This document shows, one piece after another, positions 54,039-63,162 of a stretch of 64,000 nucleotides of DNA; positions within the stretch are counted from its first letter, which is position 1; every line of letters starts with the position of its first letter. The notes under the pieces are model-generated. The model was not told the origin of the DNA and ran no database searches. It saw only the letters and a program-made list of their open reading frames with translations. A program made the position numbers and the translations under genes. The stretch spans positions 744,001 to 808,000 of the forward strand of contig NZ_QGNZ01000002.1 of NCBI RefSeq assembly GCF_003173595.1. The letters are read 5' to 3'. The stretch is from Pedobacter yonginensis (GTDB lineage Bacteria > Bacteroidota > Bacteroidia > Sphingobacteriales > Sphingobacteriaceae).

Positions 54039-54071
54039 AACCTTCACGACCAAATCGTGGAGGTTTTTTTG
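54039..54071 (+). terminator. rplS terminator
   Basis: AACCT-t-CACGA / TCGTG-g-AGGTT stem with a run of seven T. Its tail is five bases from the -7 element of the next gene. Confidence 0.93.
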
Positions 54072-54075
54072 TTTA

Positions 54076-54083
54076 TATCTTTG
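54076..54083 (+). promoter_or_regulatory. -7 element 4 bases before the MscS-type gene
   Basis: TATCTTTG followed by CCGT and the ATG at 54088. Predicts a leaderless mRNA. The -33 region overlaps the rplS terminator stem. Confidence 0.55.
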
Positions 54084-54087
54084 CCGT

Positions 54088-55257
54088 ATGTTAAACGCTG
54101 CTTTTTTCGACCAGGTTTTCTGGGGGAACACCGTAAAGGCTTATTTTCTTTTCGGTGGAATTCTTTTAGTTGGGCTTATATTTAGAAGGCTTGTTTCTAA
54201 GCTTTTGAGCAAGCTTTTATTCACACTCTTTAAAAGTTTCTCTCAGCAATCGCATGATGACACCTTTGTTGGCTTGTTGTTAAAGCCTATCGAGGTGTTT
54301 ATGCTTTTCACCACATTGTACCTCTCGATCAATCAGTTGTCTCATCCCTTGGAGGTAGCGGTATTTCACTATCACAAAATTGTTGGCAAGGTAAAGGAAT
54401 TAATCCCTGTAACCATAGGCGAGTGTATTGATCGTATTTTTCTGTTCTTAATCATTTTATCCATCTTTTGGATTATCTTACGCATCATCGATTTCATTTC
54501 GCATGTACTCCTGTTTAAGGCTTCTCTAACCGAAAGTAAGTCTGACGATCAATTGGTGCCATTTTTAAAGGAGCTTTTTAAAACGATAGTGGTTTTCATT
54601 GGTTTTTTTACCCTTTTGGGTTTTGTATTTGAGGTTAACGTTTTAACCTTGATTACAGGTTTGGGTATTGGTGGTATTGCCATTGCGCTTGCCGCAAAAG
54701 AAAGCTTAGAAAATTTATTGGGCTCTTTCACCATTTTCTTGGATAAGCCCTTTGTAGTGGGCGATTTGGTAAAGGTAGATGGTGTTGAGGGTACAGTAGA
54801 AAAGGTTGGCTTTAGAAGTACGCTTATTCGTACTACAGAAAAAACCATGGCAACCATTCCGAACAAAGGGATGATTGATGGAGTACTCGAAAATATGAGT
54901 TTGAGAAATTTTAGAAGGGTAAAATTCTCTTTCGGAATAACTTACGAAACCAATGCAGAAACCATTAAAAAAATTGTTGATGAAATTAGGACTTACATTA
55001 GAGATCATGCCGATACCAGTGACGATGGCAATGCATACTTTGAGGGTTTTGGCGATTCCGCTTTAAATATAGAGGTTATTTATTTTGTTTCGATTACTGC
55101 ATATAACGATTATCTGTCTATAAAACAGGAAATTAACTTCAAGATCATGGAAATTGTAATGCGCAATAAATCTGATTTTGCCTATCCTACTCAGCGGCTG
55201 ATTAGTGATAAATTAGCAGGAACTGACGATAAGGTGGGTAATGATGCCACCGACTAA
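54088..55257 (+). CDS. mechanosensitive ion channel, MscS family
   Basis: 389 residues. About five membrane helices; the pore-lining helix and beta domain are recognisable: TGLGIGGIAIALAAKESLENLLGSFTIFLDKPFVVGDLVKVDG, then GTVEKVGFRSTLIRTTEKTMATIPNKGM. It opens under membrane tension to release solutes on hypo-osmotic shock. Larger than E. coli MscS (286) because of two or three extra N-terminal helices, the YnaI/MscM-like arrangement. Confidence 0.93.
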   Translation: MLNAAFFDQVFWGNTVKAYFLFGGILLVGLIFRRLVSKLLSKLLFTLFKSFSQQSHDDTFVGLLLKPIEVFMLFTTLYLSINQLSHPLEVAVFHYHKIVGKVKELIPVTIGECIDRIFLFLIILSIFWIILRIIDFISHVLLFKASLTESKSDDQLVPFLKELFKTIVVFIGFFTLLGFVFEVNVLTLITGLGIGGIAIALAAKESLENLLGSFTIFLDKPFVVGDLVKVDGVEGTVEKVGFRSTLIRTTEKTMATIPNKGMIDGVLENMSLRNFRRVKFSFGITYETNAETIKKIVDEIRTYIRDHADTSDDGNAYFEGFGDSALNIEVIYFVSITAYNDYLSIKQEINFKIMEIVMRNKSDFAYPTQRLISDKLAGTDDKVGNDATD

Positions 55258-55400
55258 TTGCAGAAACAGATTTAGCTTTGTGTGTTTTTAAGTTATCTTC
55301 AGATATTCAAGCAGCATAATCAATGGGTTCATTGTGAGCCCAAAGGATTAACCAGACTAAGCCTGATGTCAATTATAAAATCTTGGTTGGTGTTTTTAAA

Positions 55401-56060
55401 CTAGCTTAAGGTAGCTAAGGTAGTAATTCCGCCTTTTACAACTTGATTAAGTTCTACATTAACTTTGGTGCCTACAGGAAGAAAAACATCTACTCTTGAA
55501 CCAAATTTGATGAAACCGAATTGCTCTGCCTGTACCACTTGATCGCCTTCTTTAACATACCAAACTATTCTACGTGCTAAAGCACCGGCAATTTGACGAA
55601 ATAAAACGGGTGTGCCAGATTTATGCTCTACTACCGTAGTTGTACGTTCGTTTTCTGTTGAAGATTTTGGATTCCAGGCAGCAAGATATTTACCTGGGTG
55701 ATATTTGAAAAACTTAACCACTCCGGAGATTGGATTGCGGTTAATGTGAACATTTACCGGCGACATAAAAATAGAAACCTGTAAGCGTTTGTCTTTAAAA
55801 TATTCACCTTCTTCTGTTTCTTCTATCACCACAACTTTACCATCGGCAGGGCAAATTACCAAATTTTCGCCCGCAGAGAAACTCCTGCTTGGATTGCGGA
55901 AAAACTGTAAAACAATAATAAATAATGCGGCTGAAAAAATATAAATAAACCAACGCAACCAGGTTACATCATAATATTTGTAATCTACAAAGGCGTTTAT
56001 GATGAAAATAAACAATATGGTTAAAGCTATAGTGGTGTAGCCTTCTTTATGTATGGTCAT
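55401..56060 (-). CDS. psd: phosphatidylserine decarboxylase family protein
   Basis: 219 residues from the ATG at 56060; an upstream TTG would add seven residues. Two membrane helices near the N-terminus (15-55), then the short archaeal/Bacteroidota-type PSD domain (VICPADGKVVVIEE, SPVNVHINRNPISG, GSR in IKFGSRVDVFLP). The Ser of GSR is the self-cleavage site that yields the pyruvoyl group. It makes phosphatidylethanolamine, downstream of cdsA. It follows hpt in the same direction after 54 bp. Confidence 0.92.
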   Translation of the reverse strand: MTIHKEGYTTIALTILFIFIINAFVDYKYYDVTWLRWFIYIFSAALFIIVLQFFRNPSRSFSAGENLVICPADGKVVVIEETEEGEYFKDKRLQVSIFMSPVNVHINRNPISGVVKFFKYHPGKYLAAWNPKSSTENERTTTVVEHKSGTPVLFRQIAGALARRIVWYVKEGDQVVQAEQFGFIKFGSRVDVFLPVGTKVNVELNQVVKGGITTLATLS

Positions 56061-56114
56061 TTTGTTAAAATTATTGGGCAAAGGTGCAAAAAATAAATTA
56101 ATCCAATCTAATAA

Positions 56115-56657
56115 TTATGCTTCTGTTGCTCTGTAAATATCGGTTAGGTTTCTACCTAAGCCATTATAGTCTAATCCATAGCCCACCACAAATTCATTAG
56201 GAATTTCAAATCCAACGTATTCCAACTCTTCTATTTCGTATTGCAAAGCTGTTGGTTTAAGCAGTAAGGAGCTCACCCTAATTGATGCTGGTTTTTTCTC
56301 TTTGATGGTTTTTAAGATATGGGTTAGGGTAAGGCCTGTATCTACAATATCTTCAACAATTACAATGTCTCGGCCTTCTATATCTTCTGGCAAGCCGATA
56401 AGTTCTTTCACCTTGCCTGAGCTTGATGTGCCCTCGTATGAGGCTACCCGCATAAAAGCGACTTCGCATGGCACATTAATTTCTTTGATTAAATCGGCCA
56501 TGAATAAAAAGCTTCCGTTTAAAATGCCAATAAATAAGGGACATTTGCCTTCATAATCCACATTCATTTGAATTCCGATCAATCGAATTCGCTTATTTAT
56601 GGTATCGTTTTCTAAAAAAATCTCGAATTCTTTATCTTCTACTTTAATTTTATGCAC
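56115..56657 (-). CDS. hpt: hypoxanthine phosphoribosyltransferase
   Basis: 180 residues. It salvages hypoxanthine (and possibly guanine) with PRPP. The PRPP-binding motif VIVEDIVDTGLTL, the metal/pyrophosphate loop GILNGSFLFMADL and the purine-binding GFEIPNEFVVGYGLDYNGLGRNL are all intact. Middle gene of a transglycosylase-hpt-psd run on one strand, gaps 31 and 54 bp. Confidence 0.94.
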   Translation of the reverse strand: MHKIKVEDKEFEIFLENDTINKRIRLIGIQMNVDYEGKCPLFIGILNGSFLFMADLIKEINVPCEVAFMRVASYEGTSSSGKVKELIGLPEDIEGRDIVIVEDIVDTGLTLTHILKTIKEKKPASIRVSSLLLKPTALQYEIEELEYVGFEIPNEFVVGYGLDYNGLGRNLTDIYRATEA

Positions 56658-56688
56658 TTCTGGAGTCGTTTGGTTAATGTATGCTTTC

Positions 56689-58845
56689 TTATTGAGGGTT
56701 TTCTAATTCCTTCTCTCTACGCCTTTGTTCTCTACGTTCTTGGCGCAATTGTTTTTTGGTTTTTGCGGTATCGCCTGGCTTAATGGCCTGCCTATTGCCT
56801 GTGTCTTTTTTTGAACCGCCTCCAAAAATCCTATCGAATAGATTTTTATTCTTATCCTGCATAATTACGGGCGGCATTCCCTCATCCTCCTCATCAAAAG
56901 CTGTTGTATCAACTACCGCAGTATCTGGGGCTAAATATTGGCGTAAGCCCTCACGTAAACGAACGTTGTAAAAACCGTATCCAGAAGTGTCGCCAGGTGT
57001 TAAGCCTCTTCTCGCCATAATGTTTCCCATAAATCGGAAATAATTAAACATATAAGGCTTTAAGCTTCCATCCGCCATAAATTTGTACATAGAGGCTTTT
57101 GGTTTCGGAACTATACTAGCTAAGAAAAGGCCATCGCCAATGGTTAAATCGGCAGGTTGTTTGCCGAAATAATATCTTGAGGCTTCTCCAATCCCATAGA
57201 TATTTTGGCCAAGTTCCATAATGTTGAAATACACTTCCAACATCCGTTGTTTGCTCACCAAATGATTGTGTTCAATCAGCCAAACGATAAGAATTTCTTC
57301 GGCTTTACGGGCAAGTGTTTTTTGGCGACTTAAGTAAACATTTTTTACCAACTGCATGCTAATGGTACTGCCGCCCCTTTTAAATTTCTTTTCCTTAAAA
57401 TTTACGGCAATAGATTTGCGAATAGATTCTTCCACGAAGCCGTTATGCGTAAAGAATGAAGGATCTTCAGCAGTTAATACGGCATTGATAAAGTTTTTTG
57501 AGATGGATGATAGCGGTGTGAAGTTTGGATTTGATGGACCGATGGTAATGTCTCGCATGGGTTTGCCATACTCGTATGGGGTGTAAACAAAAGGACTGTT
57601 AATTTTCTGCAAATTTGTTTTGCCCCATTGGATAATTTTAAAATCAACCGGTGTTAAGGTAGAACTGAAGCGAACGCTATCTGGAATCTTGGTGTCTAGA
57701 TAAAAATTCAAATTGTATTTAACCTTTCCTTGAACCTTCAACCCTTCTAAAGATTCGAACAGGCCTTGTGGAAAGGCGTTCAACACCGCCTGCGCATCTT
57801 GTTCTTCTGCATTGAGCTTAAGTTCGTAAATTTTATTTTTGCCTAAGGTGTATTTAACGTAAGGATGGATTTCCGCATCTTTTAGGTAAGCGGTTGAGGT
57901 GCTATCCAAAGCAATAAAATTTGGCCCAACTAAAACATCAGCATCAAGCTTTGCACTTTGAATAATGATGTCATTACTTGCAATTCTCGCTTGGTTAATT
58001 AACATATTTTTAACGGACCAAGAACCAGAGATTTTATAATCATCACCACTATAGCCTGCGTCTTTAAGTTCCGTTTGTAGGGTGTCGAAGCTTAATTTTG
58101 CATGAAGCTTTTGATTTAGGTAGGGCAATTCGAGCTTCTTTCCATCTGCGTAAGCACTAAAACTTAGCTTTTTCCTGCCAGGTTTTACCAAGCCATCAAT
58201 GTGCCAAGTGGACTCTCCGTTATTTACATTGATGGTCGATTTTAAATCACCACCATCAATTGTGGCCGTTGTGGCGAAGCTCAGTTTGGCAGTATCATGG
58301 TCGTTAAATTTGAAAACCATGTTCTTTACGTCCATATCATCAGGAATTTTATACAAAACCTGATTTAGAATGTTGTTTGCTATTTCTGGTAAGTTGGCTT
58401 TACCCTTGTTTTCTGTGCTGTCTTTTTTCTTCCTTTTTAAGATGAAATCGATGTTGGTTGTCGAATCTTTCAGAACGATACTAACATAACCATCATTCAG
58501 TTTTACTTCTGATAACTTAACGTTCCCGAATAGTAAAGGGAATAATTTAACGCCAACACTGAGCTCGCCTATGTTTGAAAGGGTATCACGATCTTTTGGT
58601 ACGACAGAAATTGCCGTCATTTTTACGGTGCTTAATCCGGTAAAGCCTGCTGAACCGATTTTAACGTCGAGGCCATAATCTTTATCTGCTTTCGCAATGG
58701 CTTTCGCAACCATCTTTTTCAGAAGAGCTTCTCTTTTACTATATGCTACAGCCCCTAGCGCCATACAAATAATCAAAATAACGCCAAAAATCCAGGCACC
58801 AATTTTTAAATATTTTTTAGGGATCTTAATTTTTGGTAATTGCAT
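56689..58845 (-). CDS. GT51 transglycosylase-domain protein with AsmA-like region
   Basis: 718 residues. Membrane helix 15-36, then a beta-rich region 60-420 with AsmA/DUF-like texture (NIGELSVGVKLFPLLFGNVKLSEVKLNDG). The GT51 peptidoglycan glycosyltransferase domain spans about 430-620: catalytic E460 in LTAEDPSFFTHNGF, GGSTISMQLVKN (491-502), a second Glu in EVYFNIMELG, and YYFGKQPADLT. There is no transpeptidase domain. The C-terminal basic tail (700-718) is rich in K, R and E. It polymerises lipid II in the periplasm; the middle region may contact other envelope parts. Confidence 0.88.
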   Translation of the reverse strand: MQLPKIKIPKKYLKIGAWIFGVILIICMALGAVAYSKREALLKKMVAKAIAKADKDYGLDVKIGSAGFTGLSTVKMTAISVVPKDRDTLSNIGELSVGVKLFPLLFGNVKLSEVKLNDGYVSIVLKDSTTNIDFILKRKKKDSTENKGKANLPEIANNILNQVLYKIPDDMDVKNMVFKFNDHDTAKLSFATTATIDGGDLKSTINVNNGESTWHIDGLVKPGRKKLSFSAYADGKKLELPYLNQKLHAKLSFDTLQTELKDAGYSGDDYKISGSWSVKNMLINQARIASNDIIIQSAKLDADVLVGPNFIALDSTSTAYLKDAEIHPYVKYTLGKNKIYELKLNAEEQDAQAVLNAFPQGLFESLEGLKVQGKVKYNLNFYLDTKIPDSVRFSSTLTPVDFKIIQWGKTNLQKINSPFVYTPYEYGKPMRDITIGPSNPNFTPLSSISKNFINAVLTAEDPSFFTHNGFVEESIRKSIAVNFKEKKFKRGGSTISMQLVKNVYLSRQKTLARKAEEILIVWLIEHNHLVSKQRMLEVYFNIMELGQNIYGIGEASRYYFGKQPADLTIGDGLFLASIVPKPKASMYKFMADGSLKPYMFNYFRFMGNIMARRGLTPGDTSGYGFYNVRLREGLRQYLAPDTAVVDTTAFDEEDEGMPPVIMQDKNKNLFDRIFGGGSKKDTGNRQAIKPGDTAKTKKQLRQERREQRRREKELENPQ

Positions 58846-58934
58846 ATAGTCGTTAAAATGGTTAATTGCTTAAACGTAACAATTAAATGTTTATTTCGTG
58901 TTAAAATTACAGTTAAAAACCCTAAATAAAAGTA

Positions 58935-58960
58935 TTTGTGGCTACGTTTTGTTAATTTTG
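58935..58960 (+). promoter_or_regulatory. mrp promoter (TTTG / TAATTTTG)
   Basis: TTTG at 58935-58938 and TAATTTTG at 58953-58960, 14 bases apart, the best full -33/-7 pair in the window. The start codon follows 13 bases later. Confidence 0.7.
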
Positions 58961-58973
58961 AATTTAAATTAAT

Positions 58974-60053
58974 ATGATGCAGATAAGCCCGCAACAAGTT
59001 TTAGATGCCCTTAAAAATGTAGAAGATCCAGATCTTAAAAAGGATTTGGTTACCTTAAACATGATTAAGGATTTACAGATAAACAACAATCAGGTAAGTT
59101 TTACGCTTGAACTTACAACACCAGCATGCCCGATGAAGGAAATGCTGAAAAATGCCTGTAATAATGCAATAAAGCATTTTGTATCTGCCGAAGCTCAAGT
59201 GTCCATCAATGTTACCTCTCGCGTTACTCAACCCATAAATTCATCTTCGTTAGATAACATAAAGAACATCATTTTGGTTTCATCTGGTAAGGGTGGTGTT
59301 GGTAAATCTACTGTAGCCAGCAACCTTGCCGTTGTTTTGGCTAAAAACGGTGCTAAAGTTGGTTTGATTGATGCTGACATTTACGGCCCATCTGTACCAA
59401 CCATGTTCGATTTAGTTGATGCTAAACCTGGTGCTGAGGAAACGGCAGATGGCAAAACAAAAATATTACCGATAGAAAAATATGGGATAAAATTACTATC
59501 CCTTGGCTTCTTTGCAGATCCTGGTCAGCCTGTACCATGGCGTGGGCCAATGGCTTCGAATGCGGTTAAGCAGTTGTTTAACGACACGAATTGGGGAGCC
59601 TTGGACTATTTAATTGTTGATCTTCCTCCAGGCACTGGCGATATTCACATCACCATAACTCAAAGTTTCCCAATTTCTGGTGCGGTGGTGGTAACTACCC
59701 CTCAGCAGGTGGCTTTGGCCGATACCCATAAGGGCTTGGCGATGTTTAGGATGCCAGGGATTAACATTCCGGTTTTGGGTGTAATTGAAAACATGTCTTA
59801 TTTTACCCCAGCTGAGTTGCCTGACAATAAATATTACATTTTTGGAAATGGTGGCGGAAGGAAATTGGCAGAGCGATTTGATGTTCCTTTTCTGGGTGAA
59901 ATTCCGATTATTCAAAGCATTTCGGAAGCAGGTGATAGCGGAAAACCTGTAGCATTAAATCAAAACCCGCTTTTGGATGTTGTGTTTGGAGATATTGCAA
60001 GTAAAATTGCGCAGCAAATTTCCATTAACAACGCGCAAGTGGCGAATTGCTAA
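58974..60053 (+). CDS. Mrp/ApbC family Fe-S cluster carrier ATPase
   Basis: 359 residues (two adjacent ATGs, the start is uncertain by one codon). A MIP18/FSCA domain (1-90, ending [12 protein letters not shown]) is fused to a deviant Walker P-loop ATPase with GKGGVGKST at 105-113 and [13 protein letters not shown]. The usual CxxC cluster-binding motif after ENMS is absent ([14 protein letters not shown]). Family members deliver Fe-S clusters to apo-proteins. It is followed 34 bp later by a NifU-like carrier, which supports an Fe-S role. Confidence 0.93.
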   Translation: MMQISPQQVLDALKNVEDPDLKKDLVTLNMIKDLQINNNQVSFTLELTTPACPMKEMLKNACNNAIKHFVSAEAQVSINVTSRVTQPINSSSLDNIKNIILVSSGKGGVGKSTVASNLAVVLAKNGAKVGLIDADIYGPSVPTMFDLVDAKPGAEETADGKTKILPIEKYGIKLLSLGFFADPGQPVPWRGPMASNAVKQLFNDTNWGALDYLIVDLPPGTGDIHITITQSFPISGAVVVTTPQQVALADTHKGLAMFRMPGINIPVLGVIENMSYFTPAELPDNKYYIFGNGGGRKLAERFDVPFLGEIPIIQSISEAGDSGKPVALNQNPLLDVVFGDIASKIAQQISINNAQVANC

Positions 60054-60087
60054 AAAATTACTATTTTTATATTTTAAAAAACAGATA

Positions 60088-60333
60088 ATGAATTTAACAG
60101 AGCGAGTTGAACAGGCATTGGAAACCATAAGACCATATTTGATGGCAGACGGGGGGAATGTTTCTGTTGAAGAAATTACTTCAGATGGCATCGTTAGATT
60201 AAAGCTTTTGGGAAACTGCGGTTCTTGTCCAATGAGTTTTATGACTATGAAATCTGGAATTGAACAAGCCATTATCAAAGCTGTACCAGAAATTACCTCG
60301 GTTGTTGCCGTTAATATGGCCGAGCAAGAATAG
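60088..60333 (+). CDS. NifU-like C-terminal domain Fe-S scaffold
   Basis: 81 residues from the ATG at 60088. A single NifU C-terminal domain: [17 protein letters not shown] and the cluster-binding C44-x2-C47 (NCGSCPMS). It acts as an assembly or transfer scaffold for [4Fe-4S] clusters, probably with the upstream Mrp protein in one operon. An upstream extension of the frame overlaps the mrp end and was rejected. Confidence 0.92.
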   Translation: MNLTERVEQALETIRPYLMADGGNVSVEEITSDGIVRLKLLGNCGSCPMSFMTMKSGIEQAIIKAVPEITSVVAVNMAEQE

Positions 60334-60372
60334 CTTTAACAATATTTAACAAGGAAGTTTTATTATTAAAAT

Positions 60373-60380
60373 TACTTTTG
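60373..60380 (+). promoter_or_regulatory. -7 element 5 bases before the CarboxypepD-like gene
   Basis: TACTTTTG ends five bases before the ATG at 60386, another leaderless-type arrangement. Confidence 0.5.
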
Positions 60381-60385
60381 TCTTA

Positions 60386-61024
60386 ATGAGATATTGCGTT
60401 ACCCTAATTTTATTGATTTGTTCTGTAACCGCTTTTGCCCAACAAAAGCCGGCCCAGGATAAGCTTATTCAATTTTCAGGGATTATAACCGATATGGACA
60501 GTACAAATGTAATTCCATACGTAACTATTACCAATCTTTCAGCAAAAAGCAAACGCGTTGCTGCCGATTATAGGGGTTATTTCACTTTTATTGTAAATCC
60601 GGGTGATACAATTCTGTTTACGGCAATTGGTTATAAAAAATTCTCAACGGTTATACCTACTACCACTCCAGATAACAAATACACCATCATGGTGAAGCTT
60701 AAAGCGGAGGTAATTAACCTGCCAACCGTGCGTGTTTTCCCTTGGGCCACAACGGAAGAATTTACGCGTGAGTTTTTATCGATGAAGCTGGCTGATGATG
60801 ATATGGCCATAGCCAAGAAAAATCTTTCAAGATCTTCTATTGACGGTTTGATTCAAACCTTACCGCGTGATGGGCAGGAAATTGGAAGTCAGAACTATCG
60901 CTATAACTTTGATCGGATGATTAATAAGAACATGGTTCAAACCAACCCATTGTTAAATCCTTTTGCATGGGGTAAATTAATGCAGCAAATTTTTGATGGC
61001 GATAAAAGCCGGAACGAGAATTAA
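60386..61024 (+). CDS. secreted carboxypeptidase-regulatory-like domain protein
   Basis: 212 residues. Signal peptide 1-18 (ending TAFAQQ). A CarboxypepD_reg-like beta-sandwich (about 30-115, FSGIITDMDSTNVIPYVTITN ... GYFTFIVNPGDTILFTAIGYK) resembles the N-terminal domain of TonB-dependent receptors, but no plug or barrel follows. The C-terminal half is helical. Function unknown; probably periplasmic or attached to the outer membrane. Confidence 0.85.
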   Translation: MRYCVTLILLICSVTAFAQQKPAQDKLIQFSGIITDMDSTNVIPYVTITNLSAKSKRVAADYRGYFTFIVNPGDTILFTAIGYKKFSTVIPTTTPDNKYTIMVKLKAEVINLPTVRVFPWATTEEFTREFLSMKLADDDMAIAKKNLSRSSIDGLIQTLPRDGQEIGSQNYRYNFDRMINKNMVQTNPLLNPFAWGKLMQQIFDGDKSRNEN

Positions 61025-61029
61025 AAGGC

Positions 61030-61068
61030 AAAAAAAAAGGAAAATGTTCCCATTTTCCCTTCTATTTT
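61030..61068. terminator. terminator between convergent genes
   Basis: AGGAAAATG-TTCC-CATTTTCCCT hairpin with an A-run on the left and a T-rich tail on the right; usable from both sides. Confidence 0.75.
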
Positions 61069-61075
61069 CTAAATC

Positions 61076-61160
61076 TAATCCTGAGTTTGGTTTAGCCCTA
61101 AGCTGGAATTCAGCAAGACCAACCCGTTTCAAAAGATATTTATTAGTTCAACTCAAGTTA
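61076..61160. repeat. MITE-like element, internally deleted copy
   Basis: 85 bp ending in TAATCCTGAGTTTGG and TTCAACTCAAGTTA, with inner stretches (TTTAGCCCTAAG, GAATTCAGCAAGACCAAC, AAAAGATATT) that align with the 51549 copy. About half the element is missing. Confidence 0.55.
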
Positions 61161-61168
61161 AATCTGAA

Positions 61169-61729
61169 CTATCTTTTCTTACTCTTATTCGGAAATTTCA
61201 TTTTGTAGTCTGTTTTGATGTTTCCTTTTGAAATGGCATCTAATTTACTTTTAAGTAATGTTTTACGTAAAACGCTTACCTTATCTGTAAAGAGCTTTCC
61301 TTCTATGTGATCATATTCGTGCTGAATGACGCGGGCGGGCATTCCATCAACATCATCAATATGCTCAACCCAGTTTTCATCAAAATATTTTACCTTAATA
61401 TTTGGTTTGCGCATGATATTTTCGCGAATATCTGGAATGCTTAAGCATCCTTCGTTAAAGCTCCAGGCTTCACCTGTTTCTTCCAAAATCTGGGCATTTA
61501 TGAATACTCTTTTGTAACCTGCTTTTCCATCGTCATCTTCACCCGTATCTACAATAAATAAACGGATTGGCAAGCCAATTTGTGGTGCAGCAAGGCCCAC
61601 ACCGTTGGCATAATACATGGTGTCGAACATGTCGCTAATCAACTGTTTTAGTTCTGGATAGGATTGGTCTATATCGGTTCCAACTTTTTTTAATACTGGA
61701 TCGCCGTAAGCTACTATTGGTAATTTCAT
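61169..61729 (-). CDS. def: peptide deformylase
   Basis: 186 residues. It removes the formyl group from the initiator methionine. All three motifs are intact: GVGLAAPQIG (43-52), EGCLSIPD (93-100, metal ligand C95) and HEYDH (137-141). Length is normal. Convergent with the preceding secreted-protein gene. The only formyl-group metabolism gene elsewhere in the window is purU. Confidence 0.97.
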   Translation of the reverse strand: MKLPIVAYGDPVLKKVGTDIDQSYPELKQLISDMFDTMYYANGVGLAAPQIGLPIRLFIVDTGEDDDGKAGYKRVFINAQILEETGEAWSFNEGCLSIPDIRENIMRKPNIKVKYFDENWVEHIDDVDGMPARVIQHEYDHIEGKLFTDKVSVLRKTLLKSKLDAISKGNIKTDYKMKFPNKSKKR

Positions 61730-61903
61730 TGTGTATGCTATTTTTCAGATCATTGAATCTGAACGTATTTGTTATCGTGTTTTTTGAGTATGCATGCTGT
61801 CAGAGGATCTATGCCCGCATAACCGTTTGGTATGTCATTTTATTTTACATCAAAAAATACTTCTTGATTTGGGAGAACGGAATATTATTTACAAAAATAA
61901 CAA

Positions 61904-63136
61904 TTATTCCAATATTGGGCTGAAAGTAAAAATATTCAGTTTATCAATATCCAAAACTTCGTCGGCGATTTCGGCTACTTCTTTGGTTGTAACCTGGTTT
62001 ATTTTTTCAAAAACCTGCTCTAACGAATCGATTTTGTTATGATCGATTAAGCTTTTGGCCATAGAGATGATTAGGCCAATCCGATTTTCTTCGCCCAAAG
62101 CAATTTGACCAATGAATTTGTTTTTGGCTTTTTGCAACTGCAAATCGTTGAGGGGATAATCTCTTAACTTCTTAATTTCTTTGAAGATTAGCGATAAGGC
62201 TTTTTGTTGTTTTTCTTTATCTGTTCCAAAATAGATGGAAAAAATTCCGGTATCGCTTAGTGGAGAAAAATTAGATTCGATGGTATAAGCAATCCCATAC
62301 TTCTCTCTGATTTGAAGATTCAATACCGAACTCATTCCATTACCGCCAAAATAGTTGTTAAGCAACATTAATCCAGCTTTCTTTTTATCGTGTGTGGAAT
62401 ACGTTTGAGCCCCCACAATACAATGCGATTGCATAATCGGTTTGTAAATCGTGGTGTTAGATGGGGCTAAGATGCTTGGCTTTATTCTGTTTTGGGTGGG
62501 CGAATTTTCTTCTACATCAGTAAAGTGCTTGGTGCCTTTTTTAATGATGCTATTGAAGGTGTAGTTCCCTAAAACAGCGATAACGATTTCATTGGTTCGG
62601 TAATTTGCTTTTCGAAAGTTTATGATGTCTGTTCTGGTAAAATTTTGAACCGACTCGGTGGTGCCTAAGATATTGTTCCCCAAGGCATTACCGGCAAATA
62701 GCATGTCTTCAAAATCGTCGTTTATGGCTTCTTCTGGTTGATCTAAATAAGATGCAATTTCATCAAGTATAACACTCTTTTCTTTATCCATTTCATCTTC
62801 TGGAAAGGTAGAATGAAAAATAATGTCGTTGAAAAGATCTAACGTTCTATCCAAATATGGATTCAAAAAAGAGGCATGTACACAGGTGTATTCTTTGGTG
62901 GTATAAGCATTTAAATCGGCCCCTACACTTTCTAATCGATTTAATATCTGGTTTGTGCTGCGCTTTTCGGTGCGTTTAAAAATGAGGTGCTCAATAAAAT
63001 GCGCCAAGCCAGCTTTGTTTTCTGGTTCATCTCTAGAGCCTGTATTTACAATTATGCAGGCATGAGATATTGCGGAAGCTGAAGGTACATGCAATAAGCG
63101 GATGCCATTGGGCAGGGTATGAACATTGTATTCCAT
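61904..63136 (-). CDS. M16 family zinc peptidase (insulinase-like)
   Basis: 410 residues. The inverted zinc motif HFIEH (H46, E49, H50) opens the N-terminal domain, with a distal Glu in PEEAINDDFEDML. A second M16 domain lacks a zinc site (about 190-400, QSHCIVGAQTYSTHDKKKAGLMLLNNYFGGNGMSSVLNLQIREKYG). Such single-chain two-domain proteins are processing proteases of the mitochondrial type. No signal peptide is visible. A TATCTTTG element ends seven bases before the start. Precedes def by 174 bp. Confidence 0.93.
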   Translation of the reverse strand: MEYNVHTLPNGIRLLHVPSASAISHACIIVNTGSRDEPENKAGLAHFIEHLIFKRTEKRSTNQILNRLESVGADLNAYTTKEYTCVHASFLNPYLDRTLDLFNDIIFHSTFPEDEMDKEKSVILDEIASYLDQPEEAINDDFEDMLFAGNALGNNILGTTESVQNFTRTDIINFRKANYRTNEIVIAVLGNYTFNSIIKKGTKHFTDVEENSPTQNRIKPSILAPSNTTIYKPIMQSHCIVGAQTYSTHDKKKAGLMLLNNYFGGNGMSSVLNLQIREKYGIAYTIESNFSPLSDTGIFSIYFGTDKEKQQKALSLIFKEIKKLRDYPLNDLQLQKAKNKFIGQIALGEENRIGLIISMAKSLIDHNKIDSLEQVFEKINQVTTKEVAEIADEVLDIDKLNIFTFSPILE

Positions 63137-63143
63137 TGGAAGG

Positions 63144-63151
63144 CAAAGATA
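63144..63151 (-). promoter_or_regulatory. -7 element close to the M16 peptidase start
   Basis: Minus-strand TATCTTTG with only seven bases to the ATG, leaving a leader of zero to three bases. Confidence 0.5.
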
Positions 63152-63162
63152 AGGCTATTTGC

